Shown here in pieces: positions 30,787 to 43,330 of a stretch of DNA of 64,000 nt. A model generated the notes under the pieces. That model was not told the origin of the DNA, searched no databases, and was given only the letters and a program-made list of their open reading frames with translations. This DNA is from Dipteris shenzhenensis. Lineage: Eukaryota; Polypodiophyta; Polypodiopsida; Gleicheniales. The stretch is taken from NCBI GenBank assembly GCA_047967505.1, contig CM106541.1; one strand, written 5' to 3'. The translations under genes were made by a program, and so were the position numbers. The first letter of the stretch is position 1; each line of letters opens with the position of its first letter.

Positions 30787-32518
30787 ATATTGTGACACCA
30801 AAAATTGATATTTTTCTATTTGGCATTGGTATTTTTTTTCTCTGTGTTTGATAAGAGTTTGAGTATCAAGCAATAGCCTGGCGGTTCTCACTTATTTCTA
30901 TTTTCTAAGATATTTATGGGATTGAGAGGATGAGTGGAATGGATCATTGTAAATACCATGTGTATGAATGATAAATACCTCGGTATGGGGTGAGACTTAT
31001 TTGTGTATGGGGTATTATGGGGTTTTTAGATATAGGAAGAGTGAGTCATATAAAGAGGTGGGCTCATGTCCATGTGTTCAAATATTATAAGAGAGATCAC
31101 ATGCCAAGCATGTGGAAGGCATGTGGAGGAGTGTGGAGTTAAGAGGAATCCTTCAAGAATTCCTATGTGGAATAAGGAGGATGTGGACATATGGAAAAGA
31201 GAGGGTCCGTATGGGCTCCATGTGGGGAGACTCTTGACTTTCTCAATATTTTAAGAGTCTTGAGCATCTTTTGATGGGACACATGGCAAGAGTATCCAAA
31301 AAGGACATGGATGGTGACATACAGGCTTATGTGATTGATGGGGAAAGGAAGCTACTGACAGTAATTGTAAATGGGTGAAGGAGGGTGATAAAATCTCTAT
31401 AAAAGGAGCCCTTCTCTCCCTTTTCCAACATCTATTCCACCATTAGGCCTCATGTTTTTGTAGCTCTAGTCTCCTCAAGCCTCTTCCATCAGCCTTCTCT
31501 CCCTTTTGTAGATATTCTCTTATGTAGACTCTTGAGTCCATCTCTCTCTATGAGTAGTCCTAGAGCTTCTGCTCCCTCTTGTATGTATGAACCTCTTCTT
31601 CTCCCTTGTGTTTGTAGTATTTTGAATTGCATTGGAGTAGAGCTCACTCTATTGACAATGAAAATCGCTTCGTATTCCCTCTCTTGAGTCTCTCTTCCTT
31701 TTTCTTTCTTTTAAAGCCTTAAAAGTTCTTTCTATTCGGCCACTCATTGCACACACATGGTCCATCCATTTCCAGAGCCACCAAGGAAGTTACTTACCCT
31801 CTTCTAGGAAAAATCTATGAGTGGTGGATTGTTGATGAAGGTGGAGTCTTGAGGGAGCATCTTGCACAGGCAAAATTAACATGGGTAGAGGGCAATTTTT
31901 ATGACAGTTTGACCCCCTATTAGTGTTTTGCTCGTTCTTTCTGCTCGATAGTCCAATTTTGATAAAGCTTATATTAGCATGAAGCTCTCTTCAAGTCGCA
32001 TGTCCCTATATGATTAGACATTGAATCAAATACTACAAAAAAAAGTTATGAATCTCTACGTCTGACAGTCTATTTTCATAACATTTTTTCCCCTCGTCTA
32101 GTAAACTGCCCATAACTTTTTGGCCGCTTCTTTGTTTCTTACAAAACATATATCAGCACAAAGCCCATCTCAAGGTGCATCTGTATATATGTTTGAATAT
32201 TTAACATCATGTCTCTACTAAAAGTTATAGGGCTTTTGTCTAATGATAGTTTGTAGAGTGTTTTAAGCTAATTGTAAAGGTATCTATGAAGGAGGTGCAA
32301 TGTTTCCTTGGAACCTACCCATCCAACCCAATCAGCCCCTTCAAACTCCTTGATATATATCAGTTCATGTCATGTTGAGCCATAATATCTCCTTTCAATA
32401 ATGTATCGCTCTTCTCTTTGGTGCAAACTAGCTTGCTGAGATTATGGCCTTTGTTGATCATTTCCTTCTCCCTATGCTTGAGTACAACATCACTTTGGAT
32501 TTTACCATCTTCATTCTC
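30787..32518 (+). repeat. Possible LTR or LTR-like repeat, including one copy of a 0.95-kb repeat
   Basis: TGTGACACC at 30787 resembles a gypsy LTR start. A good TATA box (CTCTATAAAAGGAG) lies at about 31395, and downstream sequence is T/C-rich as in a leader. From about 31570 to the copia G insertion point (32518) it matches 38663-39613. No matching second end was found for 30787-31570, so the LTR call is tentative; no gene is seen here. Confidence 0.4.
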
Positions 32519-32877
32519 TATTGAGATATCGAGCTCCACTCGTGATATGCCAAGGTGACTATTGTGCATTTATGTCACCGACTTCTTAGTTGCAGATGTG
32601 GTTGGTACACTGCCCATGAATAATAGCTGGATGACAACTATCTTTATGTACTCTAGTTAGTGGCCTAGTTAGTATGCCACCTAGGTTAGCTGAGTTTGGT
32701 TTGAGACCCACATATAGGGTTCACCTATTCCTTTTGTACTAAGAGAGAGATTCTTTTGTCTTTTATAACTAAGAAGAGGAAAACTATTTTCAGCCTCCAC
32801 CTTTGTGTGTATTCCCCCATTGTGTATGTGAGAAAGCTGCAAGTAAGACTCCTTACTTCTCTCCCACTCTCTTCACA
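32519..32877 (+). repeat. 5' LTR of copia G (359 bp)
   Basis: TATTGAGATATCGAG ... CTTCACA. The left flank TTCTC is shared with the empty site near 39613, which shows that the leading TA belongs to the element. Confidence 0.88.
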
Positions 32878-33174
32878 TGGTATTACAGCTTGGTTCATGG
32901 TAAGGAGCTCAAGAAAGCAAACCAAGTTCGCGGTGTCTTGGTAAGAGGATCAATGTTACTTTCCCTTTTCGAGTTTGGGAGCGAATCTTTGCAAGTAGCA
33001 TAGCTGGAAAGTGCAAGAGTGCAGTGTCTCAGATTGGGAGACCCTTCGCGGTGTGGTGAGAGGGAAATATATGCTACAGGAGAGGGAGAAGAAAGCAATG
33101 ATGTGTGGAATGTTGACTTAGGTGCATCAAACAGGAAAAATAATGTCAAAAAAATAATATCAGTATTTCACATT

Positions 33175-34010
33175 CTATGATTGTGCATATTCAAGATGCA
33201 AGTAGGCTGAAGGAGGCATGGGAGACTTTGATAAAAATGCACAACACAAATACGCAAGCGAGGAAAATGCAGCTCAAGTAGGAGTTGCATAATGTGCAGA
33301 GAGAAAATATGAGCATCAATGACTACCACATGAAGGTGAAGAAGATTGCACTTGCTTCCATTAGGTCGCCAATGGAAGATGATGATTTAGTTTCTATGAC
33401 CTTGAACGGGTCTAGGAAAGGACTTTCTACGATTCCGGACATCCATTGCCGTCCATGAAAAATTTACTGATTTTGAGGAGTTCATTGCTCTTCTAATTTC
33501 TGAAGAGCAAAGAAATGGTGGTGCATCTTCTTCAGGAGGAACTTCAAAAGAAACTGTCTTCTACTCAAATGCTAGAAGAGGTAGAGGCAGAGGTAGAGTA
33601 GGCCAATTTGGAGGCCATGGGAGAAATCAGAATGTGTAGCGAATTCAAGAAAACCATTCCTATGGAGGAGGACGTGGTAACTTTAGAGGCAGGGGGGAGC
33701 CAAAGAGGTTGTGGTGGATGGCAGAGAGGCCAAAATGCAAACAGCAATGTTGAATGCTACTACTGTGGTAAAATGGGTCATATGGCTAAAGATTGCTACA
33801 AAAAGCAGAATGACATCATGAATGGAAAATTGCAGCAAGGCAATTATGCATCCTCTGGTAGACATGGTGATGACAGAAATGAGCATTTGTTTATGGTGCA
33901 GCACATGACCAATTCTATGACGAGTGCAAAAGAAAGCAATGATGTGTGGTATGTTGACTCAAGTGCATCAAACCACATGACAATTCATGCAGAATGGATG
34001 TAGGATGCAA
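33175..34010 (+). pseudogene. Copia G gag (partial) and protease
   Basis: Starts mid-gag; the first part lies in several frames, the clean part is 33608-34003. Zinc knuckle CYYCGKMGHMAKDC is intact at about 33755-33800. The protease motif reads VWYVDSSASNHMT (DSS where DSG is usual). It ends at a TAG (about 34001) where copia I has CAG. Confidence 0.8.
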
Positions 34011-34015
34011 GGAAA

Positions 34016-35146
34016 ATGGAAAGACCAGGATTTGTGGAGACTGGTGATGATACTGCACATCCTATTATGCAAATTGGTAAAATTCCTTTGTCTATGCAGG
34101 ATGGGAAAAAGAAATACCTGTTTGATGTATTTCGTGTCCCGAATATCACCAGGAACCTGGTTTCTATTGGTCAAATGGTTGAGCAGGGCTTGCAGGTCAG
34201 ATTTAATCCTCATGGATGCTTTGTTGAGGATATGAAGAATAAGGGTTACTTGATAGCAAAAGGGAAGAAGAAGGGTAGGATGTTTACATCGGATGTGGAC
34301 ATGCGTGAATTGAGTGCAGTAATGTTTGCACATGGGACCAGTGTAGTTGTAGATATTCATATTTGGCATAAACGCATTGGTCATGTTAATGTACAACGAC
34401 TTATATTAATGCATACTTAAAATATTATTGCAGGATTGCCTAAGTTTAAGGTTGCAAAAATGCATAAGGTATGTGAAGCCTATCAATTTGGAAAACATGC
34501 AAGAAAACCATTTTTTAGACATGTTCAAGAGAGTAAGAGGCCATTGGAATTAATCCATGTTGATGTGTGGACTACTAAAGCTACATCTATTGGAGGCTAT
34601 CATAATTTTGTCACTTTTATTAATCACTACAACGGAAAAGTTTAGGTGTAATTTATGAAAAAGAAAAGTGAAGTGTTTGGGCATTTCAAAGCTTTTAAAG
34701 CTATTGTTGAGAAAGAAATAGGCCTACAAATAAAATGCCTTAGGTCAGATGGAGGGGGACAATACCTCTCAAATGAGTTTGCAAGGTTCCTGCAGGAGCA
34801 TGGCATAAAGCAACAATATTCATGCAGTCATACCCCACAGCAAAATGGACTTGCAGAAAGGAAAAATAGGCATATTGGAGAGGTATCTCGTGCCATGCTC
34901 AAAGAAAAAGACCTGCCAGATTATTATTAGGGTGAAGTAGTTGCTACAGTAGTCGACATAATGAATAGGACTCCCACTGCAGCAATACATGGCATGACGC
35001 CAGAGGAGAGGTATACTAGTAGGAAACCAGATATTTCTCATTTGAAAGTTTCTGGTTGCATTGCCTATGTTCATGTGCCAGATGAGTTGAGATCCAAGTT
35101 GGATCCAAAAGCTGAGAAGTGCATCTTTATTGGTTATTCTCTATAG
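34016..35146 (+). pseudogene. Copia G integrase
   Basis: Pre-integrase module WHKRIGHVNVQRL and CEAYQFGK (second Cys to Tyr); core LIHVDVWTTKAT, CLRSDGGGQYLS and LAERKNRHI give D, D, E. Stops near 34418, 34645 and 34928 split it. The C-terminal part GCIAYVHVPDELRSKLDPKAEK is intact. Confidence 0.82.
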
Positions 35147-35455
35147 CAGAAAGGGTATAGATGCTATAACCCATCTACTTATAAGTTTATAGTGAGTATA
35201 GATGTTGTCTTTGATGAGATGAGTAGGTGGTATAAACCAATAAATGTGATTGATGATGTCGATGCACAAAATGGTAATGCTGCATAGAATTCATAATAGC
35301 AATCACAAAATATTAGTGGACCTGTAGTGTCCTCTAGAAGTGGTTCACATACTTTGCCATCGACAGGTAGATTGAGATCAAGAGAATCTCCTCAAAGCAA
35401 TGCAGATAGTGGTATGCAAGTATCATGAAAGGAAAAAGAGAAAGTAGATTATCCC

Positions 35456-37235
35456 ATGGTTGATGTGAATGTAAGTCACTCTTATGTGGATGGTGAATCC
35501 AGTGGCTCAGAACAGCAGAGCCTTGATGATGAGTTGGGTATTCCTTCTATTGTTACACTTGGAGTAAGGAAGACAAGGGATGTTTTGAGAGCACCTGGCG
35601 GTGAGTCTATTTTGTGCAGGTCTACTAGAGTTAAGTATCCTGTGTATAGGCTAAAATATGATGGATTTATAGCCATTCACTATGCCTATATGGTCAAAGA
35701 GATACATGAACCAGAACCCACTTCTTTTGAGCAAGCCATGGGAAAAGAAAAATGGGAGAAAGCCATCGATGATAGAATGTATGTCTTGGAAGCAAATGCT
35801 ACATGGGAATTGGTGCCTTTGCCTAAAGACAAGAATGCAATTGGCTGCAAGTGGGTTTATAAGGTGAAGCACAATGCAGATGGTTCTGTGAGTAGATATA
35901 AGGCAAGATTAGTTGTCAAGGGGTATGCATAGACATATGGCATTAACTATGAAGAAACATTTAGTCCGGTTGCAAGGATGGCAACCATAAGAGTAGTCTT
36001 TGCTATGGGTGCATCAGAAGGATGGTCTTTACATAAGATGGATGTAAAGAATGCCTTCTTGCATGGTGATTTGCAAGAACAGGTCTGTATGGAGCAGCAC
36101 TGGGTTATATTCATGCTGTTCTTATCTGCAGGTTGAAGAAATCCTTGTATGGCTTGAAGCAAGCACCCAAAGCATGGTCTGACAAGATAGGACAGTATCT
36201 TGTCACTATTGGCTTTCAGATTTCCAAGGCAGATTTCTCACTTTATGTGAGAAAAACAAAGAAAGGCATTATGCTGCTTGTCATTTATGTTGATGATTTG
36301 ACCATCACAGGTGATAGTGATGAAGATATCCTTCATGTGAAAATGCTATTGAAGCAGAAGTTTGAGATGAAGGATTTGGGAGAGCTATGTTATTTCTTGG
36401 GCATTGAGGTGATTCAATCCACAAGTGGGATATGGCTCTTGCAGAGGTAGTATGGATTCAACATGCTGTCCAAATATGGGATGATAGGATATAAGCCTAT
36501 TTTAGTTCCTTTGGAGTAGAATGTGAAGTTGAGCATAGATGTAGGTGAGCTTCTGGAAGACCCTACTATGTACAGACGCATAGTAGGAAGTTTGATTTAT
36601 ATGACTATTACCAGGCCAGATTTGAGCTATGCTGTTGTGTTGGTAAGTCAGTTTATGTAGGCTCCAAGGAAACCGCATTTGGATGCTGCTAGATGCATAC
36701 TGAGGTATGTGAAGTCCACATTGCAGTATGGACTATTTTATGAGACTAGGGTTCAGATACAATTGCATGGATACACTGATGCTGATTGGGCTGGTAGTAT
36801 TTTTGATAGACGATCTACTAGTGGATATGTGTTTTCTTTTGGGAGTGCTGCAGTCACTTGGAGCAGCAAGAAACAGCCTACGGTTGCCTTGTCGAGCACA
36901 AAGGCTGAGTACAAGGGTCCAGCAATGGCTGGATGTGAGGCAGCTTGGTTGCATAAGCTACTTTATGATATGCATTAGTCTATAGATGGGCCAGTTATTG
37001 TGACAACATGAGTAGTATACACTTGGTAGATAACCTAGTCTATCATGCTAGAACAGAGCACATTGAGGTGCGTTATCACTATGTGCGGGAGAAGGTTCTA
37101 GTAGGTTTTATTAATCTAGTTTATGTCAGCACAAAGGATCAAGTAGCTAACATATTCACGAAGGCATTGGGTGCAGAGAAGCTGTGCAAGTTCAGAGACC
37201 TGCTTGGTGTGCAGGAATTGGGATTGAGCTCGAGG
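35456..37235 (+). pseudogene. Copia G reverse transcriptase and RNase H
   Basis: [28 protein letters not shown] then [16 protein letters not shown], a small deletion and frameshift around 36110, LYGLKQAPKAWSDK and the catalytic YVDDL (about 36290). RNase [20 protein letters not shown] (Glu present), stop at about 36979, then the tail with FTKALGAEKL. Several TAG codons replace CAG. The RT palm motifs are all present, but the frame is not continuous. Confidence 0.82.
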
Positions 37236-37240
37236 GGGAG

Positions 37241-37379
37241 TGTTGAGATATCATGCTCCACTCGTGATATGCGAGGGTGATCATTGTGCATTTATGTCAC
37301 CGACTTGTTAACTGCAGATGCGGTTGGTACACCACCCATGAATAATAGCTGGATGACAACTATCTTTATGTACTCTACT
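37241..37379 (+). repeat. Truncated 3' LTR of copia G
   Basis: Starts TGTTGAGATATCATGC after the polypurine tract GAGGGGGAG. It departs from the family sequence after TTTATGTACTCTA, at about 37377. Confidence 0.85.
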
Positions 37380-37818
37380 TATAGAGGTGGAAACAAGGTA
37401 TGAAGAAATGGAGTAGCAAGCTTTCTCTTTGGTGTTTTTAGTCAGAAAGTTTTGCTCCTATTTATTACCTCGACCATTTTTCTTCCTTACCTCTCAATTT
37501 GTATTAGCATATCTAGTTCGCAAGCCTGATCCTAGGGGGAGATTTGCAAAATGGTTTTCAGAGCTTCAAGAGTTCTCTTTCTCTTTTGTCACTGAAAATA
37601 CCACTAGGTCCACTATGGCAGATTTGCTCACAGGATGGGAGGATCTAGGAGAAGAAAGGAAATGTAAGGAGAATATTAAAGATGAAAGGGATAAACCATC
37701 AACAACTTTTGTTTTGTATTTTGATGGGGCTTTTAGTCCTGTTAGATATGCTCAATGCCCCACCCTCTTGGTAACCACCAATGGTCCAAGGTGCTCAAGT
37801 TGTAAGGCCCCCATATGA
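37380..37818 (+). pseudogene. Ty3/gypsy RNase H fragment
   Basis: The frame 37429-37818 (open a little further upstream) contains SLVFLVRKFCSYLLPRPFFF, KPDPRGRFAKWFSELQEFSF and STMADLLTG, the end of a gypsy RNase H, followed by VLYFDGAF, which looks like the first strand of a second, archaeal-type RNase H domain of the Tat lineage. It ends abruptly. No other part of this element is nearby. Confidence 0.65.
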
Positions 37819-37829
37819 GGAGAAGCCAT

Positions 37830-38418
37830 GTGTGAGCCCGGGACACTAGATGGATCCTAACTTGCATGTCGGATGAGGTTTATCAATGAGACCGTTGATG
37901 GTAGAAAGGTGATTGTGTGGGAGCCCCTTGCTCTCGCTGGGGTCTGGGGGCTAGCTGGCCCCCAATCGAGGGGTCCCAGTGGGGCTAGCGGCCCCCCTGG
38001 TGGGGGTTCAGGGCAAGAGTCCCCAAGGTGATAGTATAGGGAATATTCCTTGAATATTCCATGGATGACTAGTCAATTCCACCGACTAGGTTGACTGGTC
38101 AGTTTCATCGACTAGGTTGATTGCTCGGTTCCACCGACTACGTTGATCAAATTACCGCCCTCATAGCTATAAAGAGGCGACCTCCCCAGTCCATTGTACC
38201 AAATCAGATCTTCCAGTAGAGATCTTCTAGCTAGTAGCTCTTCACCTAGTATCTGTTTAGATCACCATCTAAGCTCCACTATGGGAGCACACAGGTGGAC
38301 GAAGCCATCATATGTACTACATTAGTATTGAAGGAAAATTTTGTTCATCTCTAGTTTGCTGTGTACTCTCTATTCTTTGTTCAATTTTTGTTCTGCTATG
38401 CCGTGTAATTTATCATGG
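37830..38418 (+). repeat. Putative 5' LTR of a third copia family
   Basis: The right end is fixed by the adjacent PBS-like TGGTATTAGAGCC at 38419. A TATA box (AGCTATAAAGAGG) is at about 38166. A 27-bp motif (TTCCACCGACTAGGTTGA) is repeated about three times at 38070-38147. The left end is uncertain: TGTGAGCCCGGG near 37830 is a candidate. Confidence 0.5.
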
Positions 38419-38660
38419 TATTAGAGCCTAGGTGGCTCTAAGGATCGAAGAGTAGAAGAGACGAGGGCTTCAACAGCATACAAAGTGATGGCAACAGGAA
38501 GCAGCTCGAGCTCAGTAGCTGCGGCTGCACCAGCTTCACCAATAATCCACGCATTGAGGATTCGCCCACCAGCGTTCACTGAAGGCAAGCTAGATGGTAC
38601 GAACTACACTCTGTGGAAGTTTAAAATTATTGCTATTTTGGATTTATATGAGCTTTTGGA
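38419..38660 (+). pseudogene. PBS and gag N-terminus of the third copia family
   Basis: TGGTATTAGAGCC (one change from the initiator tRNA-Met PBS), then ATG 38485 opening a Ser/Ala-rich leader and FTEGKLDGTNYTLWKFKI, a typical copia gag start. At about 38660 the sequence switches to the 0.95-kb repeat; codons after that are accidental. Confidence 0.7.
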
Positions 38661-38662
38661 TG

Positions 38663-39613
38663 CTCCCTCTTGTACGTATGAAACCTCTTCTTCTCCCTTG
38701 TGTTTGTAGTATTTTGAGTTGCATTGGAGTGGAGTCTCACTCTATTGACAATGAAGATCACTTCGTATTCCCTCTCTTGAGTCTCTCTTCCATTTTCTTT
38801 CTTTCAAAGCCTTAAAAGTTCTTTCTATTCGGCCACTCATTGCACACACATGGTCCATCGATTTTCTGAGCCAGCAAGGGAGTTACTTACCCTCTTTTAG
38901 GCAAAATTTATGAGTGGTGGATCATTGATGAAGGTGGAGTCTTGAGGGAGCATCTTGCTCAGGCGAAATTAGCATGGGTGGAGGGAAGTTGTTATGAGAG
39001 TTTGACCCCCTGTTAGTGTTTTGCTCATAACTTTTTGCTCAGTAGTCCAATTTTGATAAAACTTATATTACGTGAATCTCTCTTCAAGGCACATGTCCCT
39101 ATATTATTAGACATTGAATCAAATGCTACATAAAAAGGTTATGAGTCTCTGTGTCTGATAGTCTATTTTCATAACAGTTTTTACCCCTATCGAGTAAACT
39201 GCCCATAACTTTCTGGCCATTTCTTTGTTTCTTACGAAACATATATTACTGTGAAGCCCATCTCAAGATGCATCTTTATATGTGTTTGAATCTTTGATAT
39301 CATGTCTCTACTGAAAGTAATAGGCCTCTGTGTCTAATGATAGTTTGTAGAGTGTTTTGAGCTAATTGTAAAGGTATCTATGAAAGAGGTGCAATGTTTC
39401 CTTGGTACCTACCCATCCAACCCAATCAGCCTCTTCAAACTCCTTGATATACATCTGCTCATGTCATGTTGAGCTGCAAGAGCTTCTTTTAATAATGTAT
39501 CTCTTTTATCTTTGGCGAAGACCGACTTGTTGAGATTATGGCCTTTGTTGATCCTTTCCTTCTCCCTATGCTTGAGAACAACATCACTTGGGATGTTACC
39601 ATCTTCATTCTCA
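38663..39613 (+). repeat. Second copy of the 0.95-kb repeat (cf. 31570-32518)
   Basis: Starts GCTCCCTCTTGTA and ends CATCTTCATTCTC in both copies, with scattered substitutions and small indels. No coding capacity recognised. Here it continues uninterrupted, whereas the other copy ends at copia G. Confidence 0.85.
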
Positions 39614-40389
39614 TCTAAGGGAGGAAAGTATCGTGTGGTATCTTGGCATAAAAGCTTGTTTTTAATGTCCCTTTCTCAATGATAAATATCTTTATCACTC
39701 AGTTTAAAAGTAGTAGGAAGTGAAGAGGTGCGTGAAGTTTATTACCCCCAACTTCATGTCATAATATGCTTGAATGTATGTTTTTTTGGACATAGGCTTT
39801 ATGCACATCATTTATTCAAGGGTGAAGATTCTAGGCTACATAGGGATGAAGTGGATGGAGAATTCACCATTGTGTTGCCTATAATCTTTACCATACATTA
39901 AGACATGCTTGTTTAAATAGAATGCATTCTAAAATTTAAACTTACTATCATCTAAATTTTAAACAAACTCTTCCATTTGATTTTTTGTAGGATGCCAAGC
40001 AGAGGATCAAGTGGAAAGGGTAAAAAGATACCCTTGTCTGATAGTACTACCTCAAGGAGTAGTATAGATTACTTACAAAGCTAGATTCCAACACTATGGA
40101 AAGACTCATGTGTGAGAGGGAGGAGGAGAGACAATGAGTGTCAAGTTCGCCGGCATCCATAAAGATATCCCAAGGCACCACCGAAGGTGGACCTACGGGG
40201 AGAGAGAGACATTGTTGACATAGACACTGAGGATTCTAGTACAAGCAATGCTATTGGAGAGAGTCAAGATGACTCCCAAACTTCCACCACCATACCTTAT
40301 GATATTATTAGGGAGTTGGAAATCATAATGAATTCCAGAGGTACCCAGGTTATTAACCGAATGCACAGGCTTGTCTCCTTCAAATTCAC
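39614..40389 (+). pseudogene. 5' coding part of a CACTA-like gene, before copia F
   Basis: No gene in 39614-39990. After an acceptor-like TTTTTTGTAG at about 39985 the frame reads MPSRGSSGKGKKIPLS and continues with stops to DIDTEDSSTSNAIGESQDDS, IIRELEIIMNSRG and MHRLVSFKF. The frame continues after copia F (46376: VLIDFYKKPHKKR), so F split an exon. Family unknown. Confidence 0.4.
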
Positions 40390-40739
40390 TATTGAGATAT
40401 TGAGCTCCACTCATGATATGCCAGGGTGACCGTTGTTCATTTATGTCATCGACTTGTTAGCAGATGCGGTTGGTACACCGCCCATGAATAATAGTTGGAT
40501 GACATCTATCTTTATGTACTCTAGTTAGTGGCTCAGTTAGTATGCCACCTTAGTTAGCTGAGTTTGGTTTGAGACCCACATATAGGGTTCACCTATTCTT
40601 TTGTACTTAGAGTTCTTTTGGCTTTCACAACTAAGAAGATGAAAACTGTTTTCAGCCTCCATCTTTGTATATATTCCCCCATTGTGTATGTGAGAAAGCT
40701 GCAAGTGAAACTCCTTCCTTCTCTCTTACTCTCTTCACA
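40390..40739 (+). repeat. 5' LTR of copia F (350 bp)
   Basis: TATTGAGATATTGAGC ... CTTCACA, followed by the PBS TGGTATCAGAGC. Confidence 0.9.
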
Positions 40740-41289
40740 TGGTATCAGAGCTTGGTTCGTGGTAAGGAGCTCAAGAAAGCAAACCAAGTTTGCGGTCTCC
40801 TAGTAAGAGGATCAGTGTTGCTTTCCTTTTTTTTCGAGTTTGGGAGCAAATCTCTGTAGGTAGCACAGTCGGAAAGTGCAAGAGTGCACTGTCTTAGATT
40901 GGGACGCCCTTTGCGGTATAGCGAGAGGGTAGTATATGCTATGGGCGAGGGCAAAGCCCTCCGTAAATTAATTATTTTTTTGATTCAAGGCCATTTCGGG
41001 GCCTGTTTTGGTGGCAGAAGTTTTTCACAGGCACTCAAAAAAGTGCCCTATTTTTGCTGTGTGACCAATGTTCTCCAGGTCGGTGAAAAGTTATCGCAAA
41101 AATTGCATGATATGACTGTGTGCAGAGATATTGGGAGTGACAGAATCATTCTTATTGCCTGATGATGCATAATTGTCACTAGGAATGATTGTGTGGTCAA
41201 ATACCACTCTCGTTAGTTTTGCAAATTTGCTCTTATGAGGCAGAAGTTGTGTTTTTTTGCAGTGACATAATATTTTGTAGTGTTCTGTA

Positions 41290-43330
41290 GTGGCGTCTGA
41301 TGTTCTTTAATAGATTGTCACTGAAAATCTTGACAAAAACAACTTCCAATCATGGAAGTTTACAATGACAAATTTGCTTAAGGGAAAAGGCTATTGAGAG
41401 TTCATTACTCAAGCTGAATAAGAACCAGTTACTCCTAATGTTCCCAATCAACAAGAGTTGCAGGCATTTAAAGGCCAGCATAAGAGAGCTAGAAAAGTTA
41501 TGTACTGGTTGTCTATCAATATTTCAGATTCTATGATTGTGCATATTCAAGATGCAAGCATGCCGAAGGAGGTATGGGTTACTTTGATAGAAATGTATAG
41601 CACAAATATGCAAGCCAGGAAAATGCAGCTCAAGTAGGAGTTGCATAATGTGTAGAGAGAAAATATGAGCATCAATGACTACCACATGAAGGTGAAGAAG
41701 ATTGCAGATGCACTTGCTTCTATTGGGTCACCAATGGAAGATGATGATTTAGTTTCTGTGACCTTGAATGGTCTAGGAAAGGATTATGCACAACTCTGAA
41801 CATCCATTGCCATCTGTGAGAATTTTCCTAATTTTGAGGAGTTGATTGCTCGCCTAATTTCTAAAGAGCAGAGAAATGGTGGTGCATCTTCTTCAGGAGG
41901 AACTTCAAAAGAAGTTGTCTTCTACTCAAATGCTGGAAGAGGTAGAGGTAGGGGTAGAGCAAGCTGATTTGGAGGCCATGGGAGAAATTAGAATGTGCAG
42001 TGAATTCAAGAAAACCAGTCCTATGGAGGAGGACGTGGTAACTTTAGAGGCAGGGGGAGCCAAAGAGGTTGTGGTGGATGGCAGAGAGGCCAAAATGCAA
42101 ACAACAATGTTGAATGCTACTACTGTGGTAAATTGGGTCATATGGTTAAAGACTGCTATAAAAGGCAGAATGATATCATGACTGGAAAATTACAGCAAGG
42201 CAATTATGCATCCCCTAGTAGACAGGGTGATGAAAGAAATGAGCATCTGTTTATGGTACAGCACATGACCAATTCTATGACAAGTGCAGAGGAAAGCATC
42301 TATTGGAGGCTATCATTATTTTGTTACTTTTATTGATGAATACAGCAGAAACGTTTGGGTGTATTTTACGAAAAAGAAAAGTGAATTGTTTGGGCATTTC
42401 AAAGCTTTTAAAGCTATGGTTGAAATTCAAGATGCATATTCAAGATGCAAGCATGCCGAAGGAGGTATGGGTTACTTTGACATAAATGTATAGCACAAAT
42501 ATGCAAGCCAGGAAAATGCAGCTCAAGTAGGAGTTGCATAATGTGTAGAGAGAAAATATGAGCATCAATGACTACCACATGAAGGTAAAGAAGATTGTAG
42601 ATGCACTTGCTTCTATTGGGTCACCAATGGAAGATGATGATTTAGTTTTTGTGACCTTGAATGGTCTAGGAAAGGATTATGCACAACTCTGAACATCCAT
42701 TGCCATCCGTGAGAATTTTCCTAATTTTGAGGAGTTGATTGCTCATCTAATTTCTGAAGAGCAGAGAAATGGTGGTGCATCTTCCTTCTTCACGAGGAAC
42801 TTCAAAAGAAGTTGTCTTCTACTCAAATGCTAGAAGAGGTAGAGGTAGGGGTAGAGCAAGCTGATTTGGAGGCCATGGGAGAAATTAGAATGTGCAGCGA
42901 ATTCAAGAAAACCAGTCCTATGGAGGAGGACGTGGTAAATTTAGAGGTAGGGGGAGCAAAAGAGGTTGTGGTGGATGGCAGAGAGGCCAAAATGCAAACA
43001 ACAATGTTGAATGCTACTACTGTGGTAAATTGGGTCATATGGTTAAAGACTGCTATAAAAAGCAGAATAATATCATGACTGGAAATTTGTTGCAAGGAAA
43101 TTATGCATCCCCTAGTAGACAGGGTGATGATAGAAATGAGCATCTGTTTATGGTACATCACATGACCAGCTCTATGACAAGTGCAGAGGAAAGCATCTAT
43201 TGGAGGCTATCCTTATTTTGTTACTTTTATTGATGACTACAGTAGAAAAGTTTGGGTGTATTTTATGAAAAAGAAAAGTGAAGTGTTTGGGCATTTCAAA
43301 GCTTTTAAAGCTATGGTTGAAAAAGAAACA
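41290..43330 (+). pseudogene. Copia F gag with tandemly duplicated gag-integrase chimera
   Basis: Gag begins GTGGCGTCTGATG (ATG lost) at about 41290. Within each repeat unit of about 895 bp (from about 41547 and from about 42440) gag runs through the intact knuckle CYYCGKLGHMVKDC, then jumps at GAGGAAAGCATC from the protease region into the integrase core (SIGGYHYFVTFID), deleting the protease and the zinc module. Both units share this junction, so the deletion came before the duplication. Confidence 0.85.

Larger units (their letters stand above)
32519..37379 (+). mobile_element. Ty1/copia element G, 3' LTR truncated
   Basis: Same family as C. 5' LTR 32519-32877; a mutated PBS (TGGTATTACAGC); leader joined by a deletion to a scrap of protease-region sequence (about 33090-33130) and then mid-gag; IN, RT and RNase H follow; the 3' LTR starts at 37241 and breaks off at about 37379. 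It inserted into the 0.95-kb repeat: the uninterrupted copy at 39600-39630 (CATTCTCATCTAAGG) is the empty-site equivalent. Confidence 0.9.
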
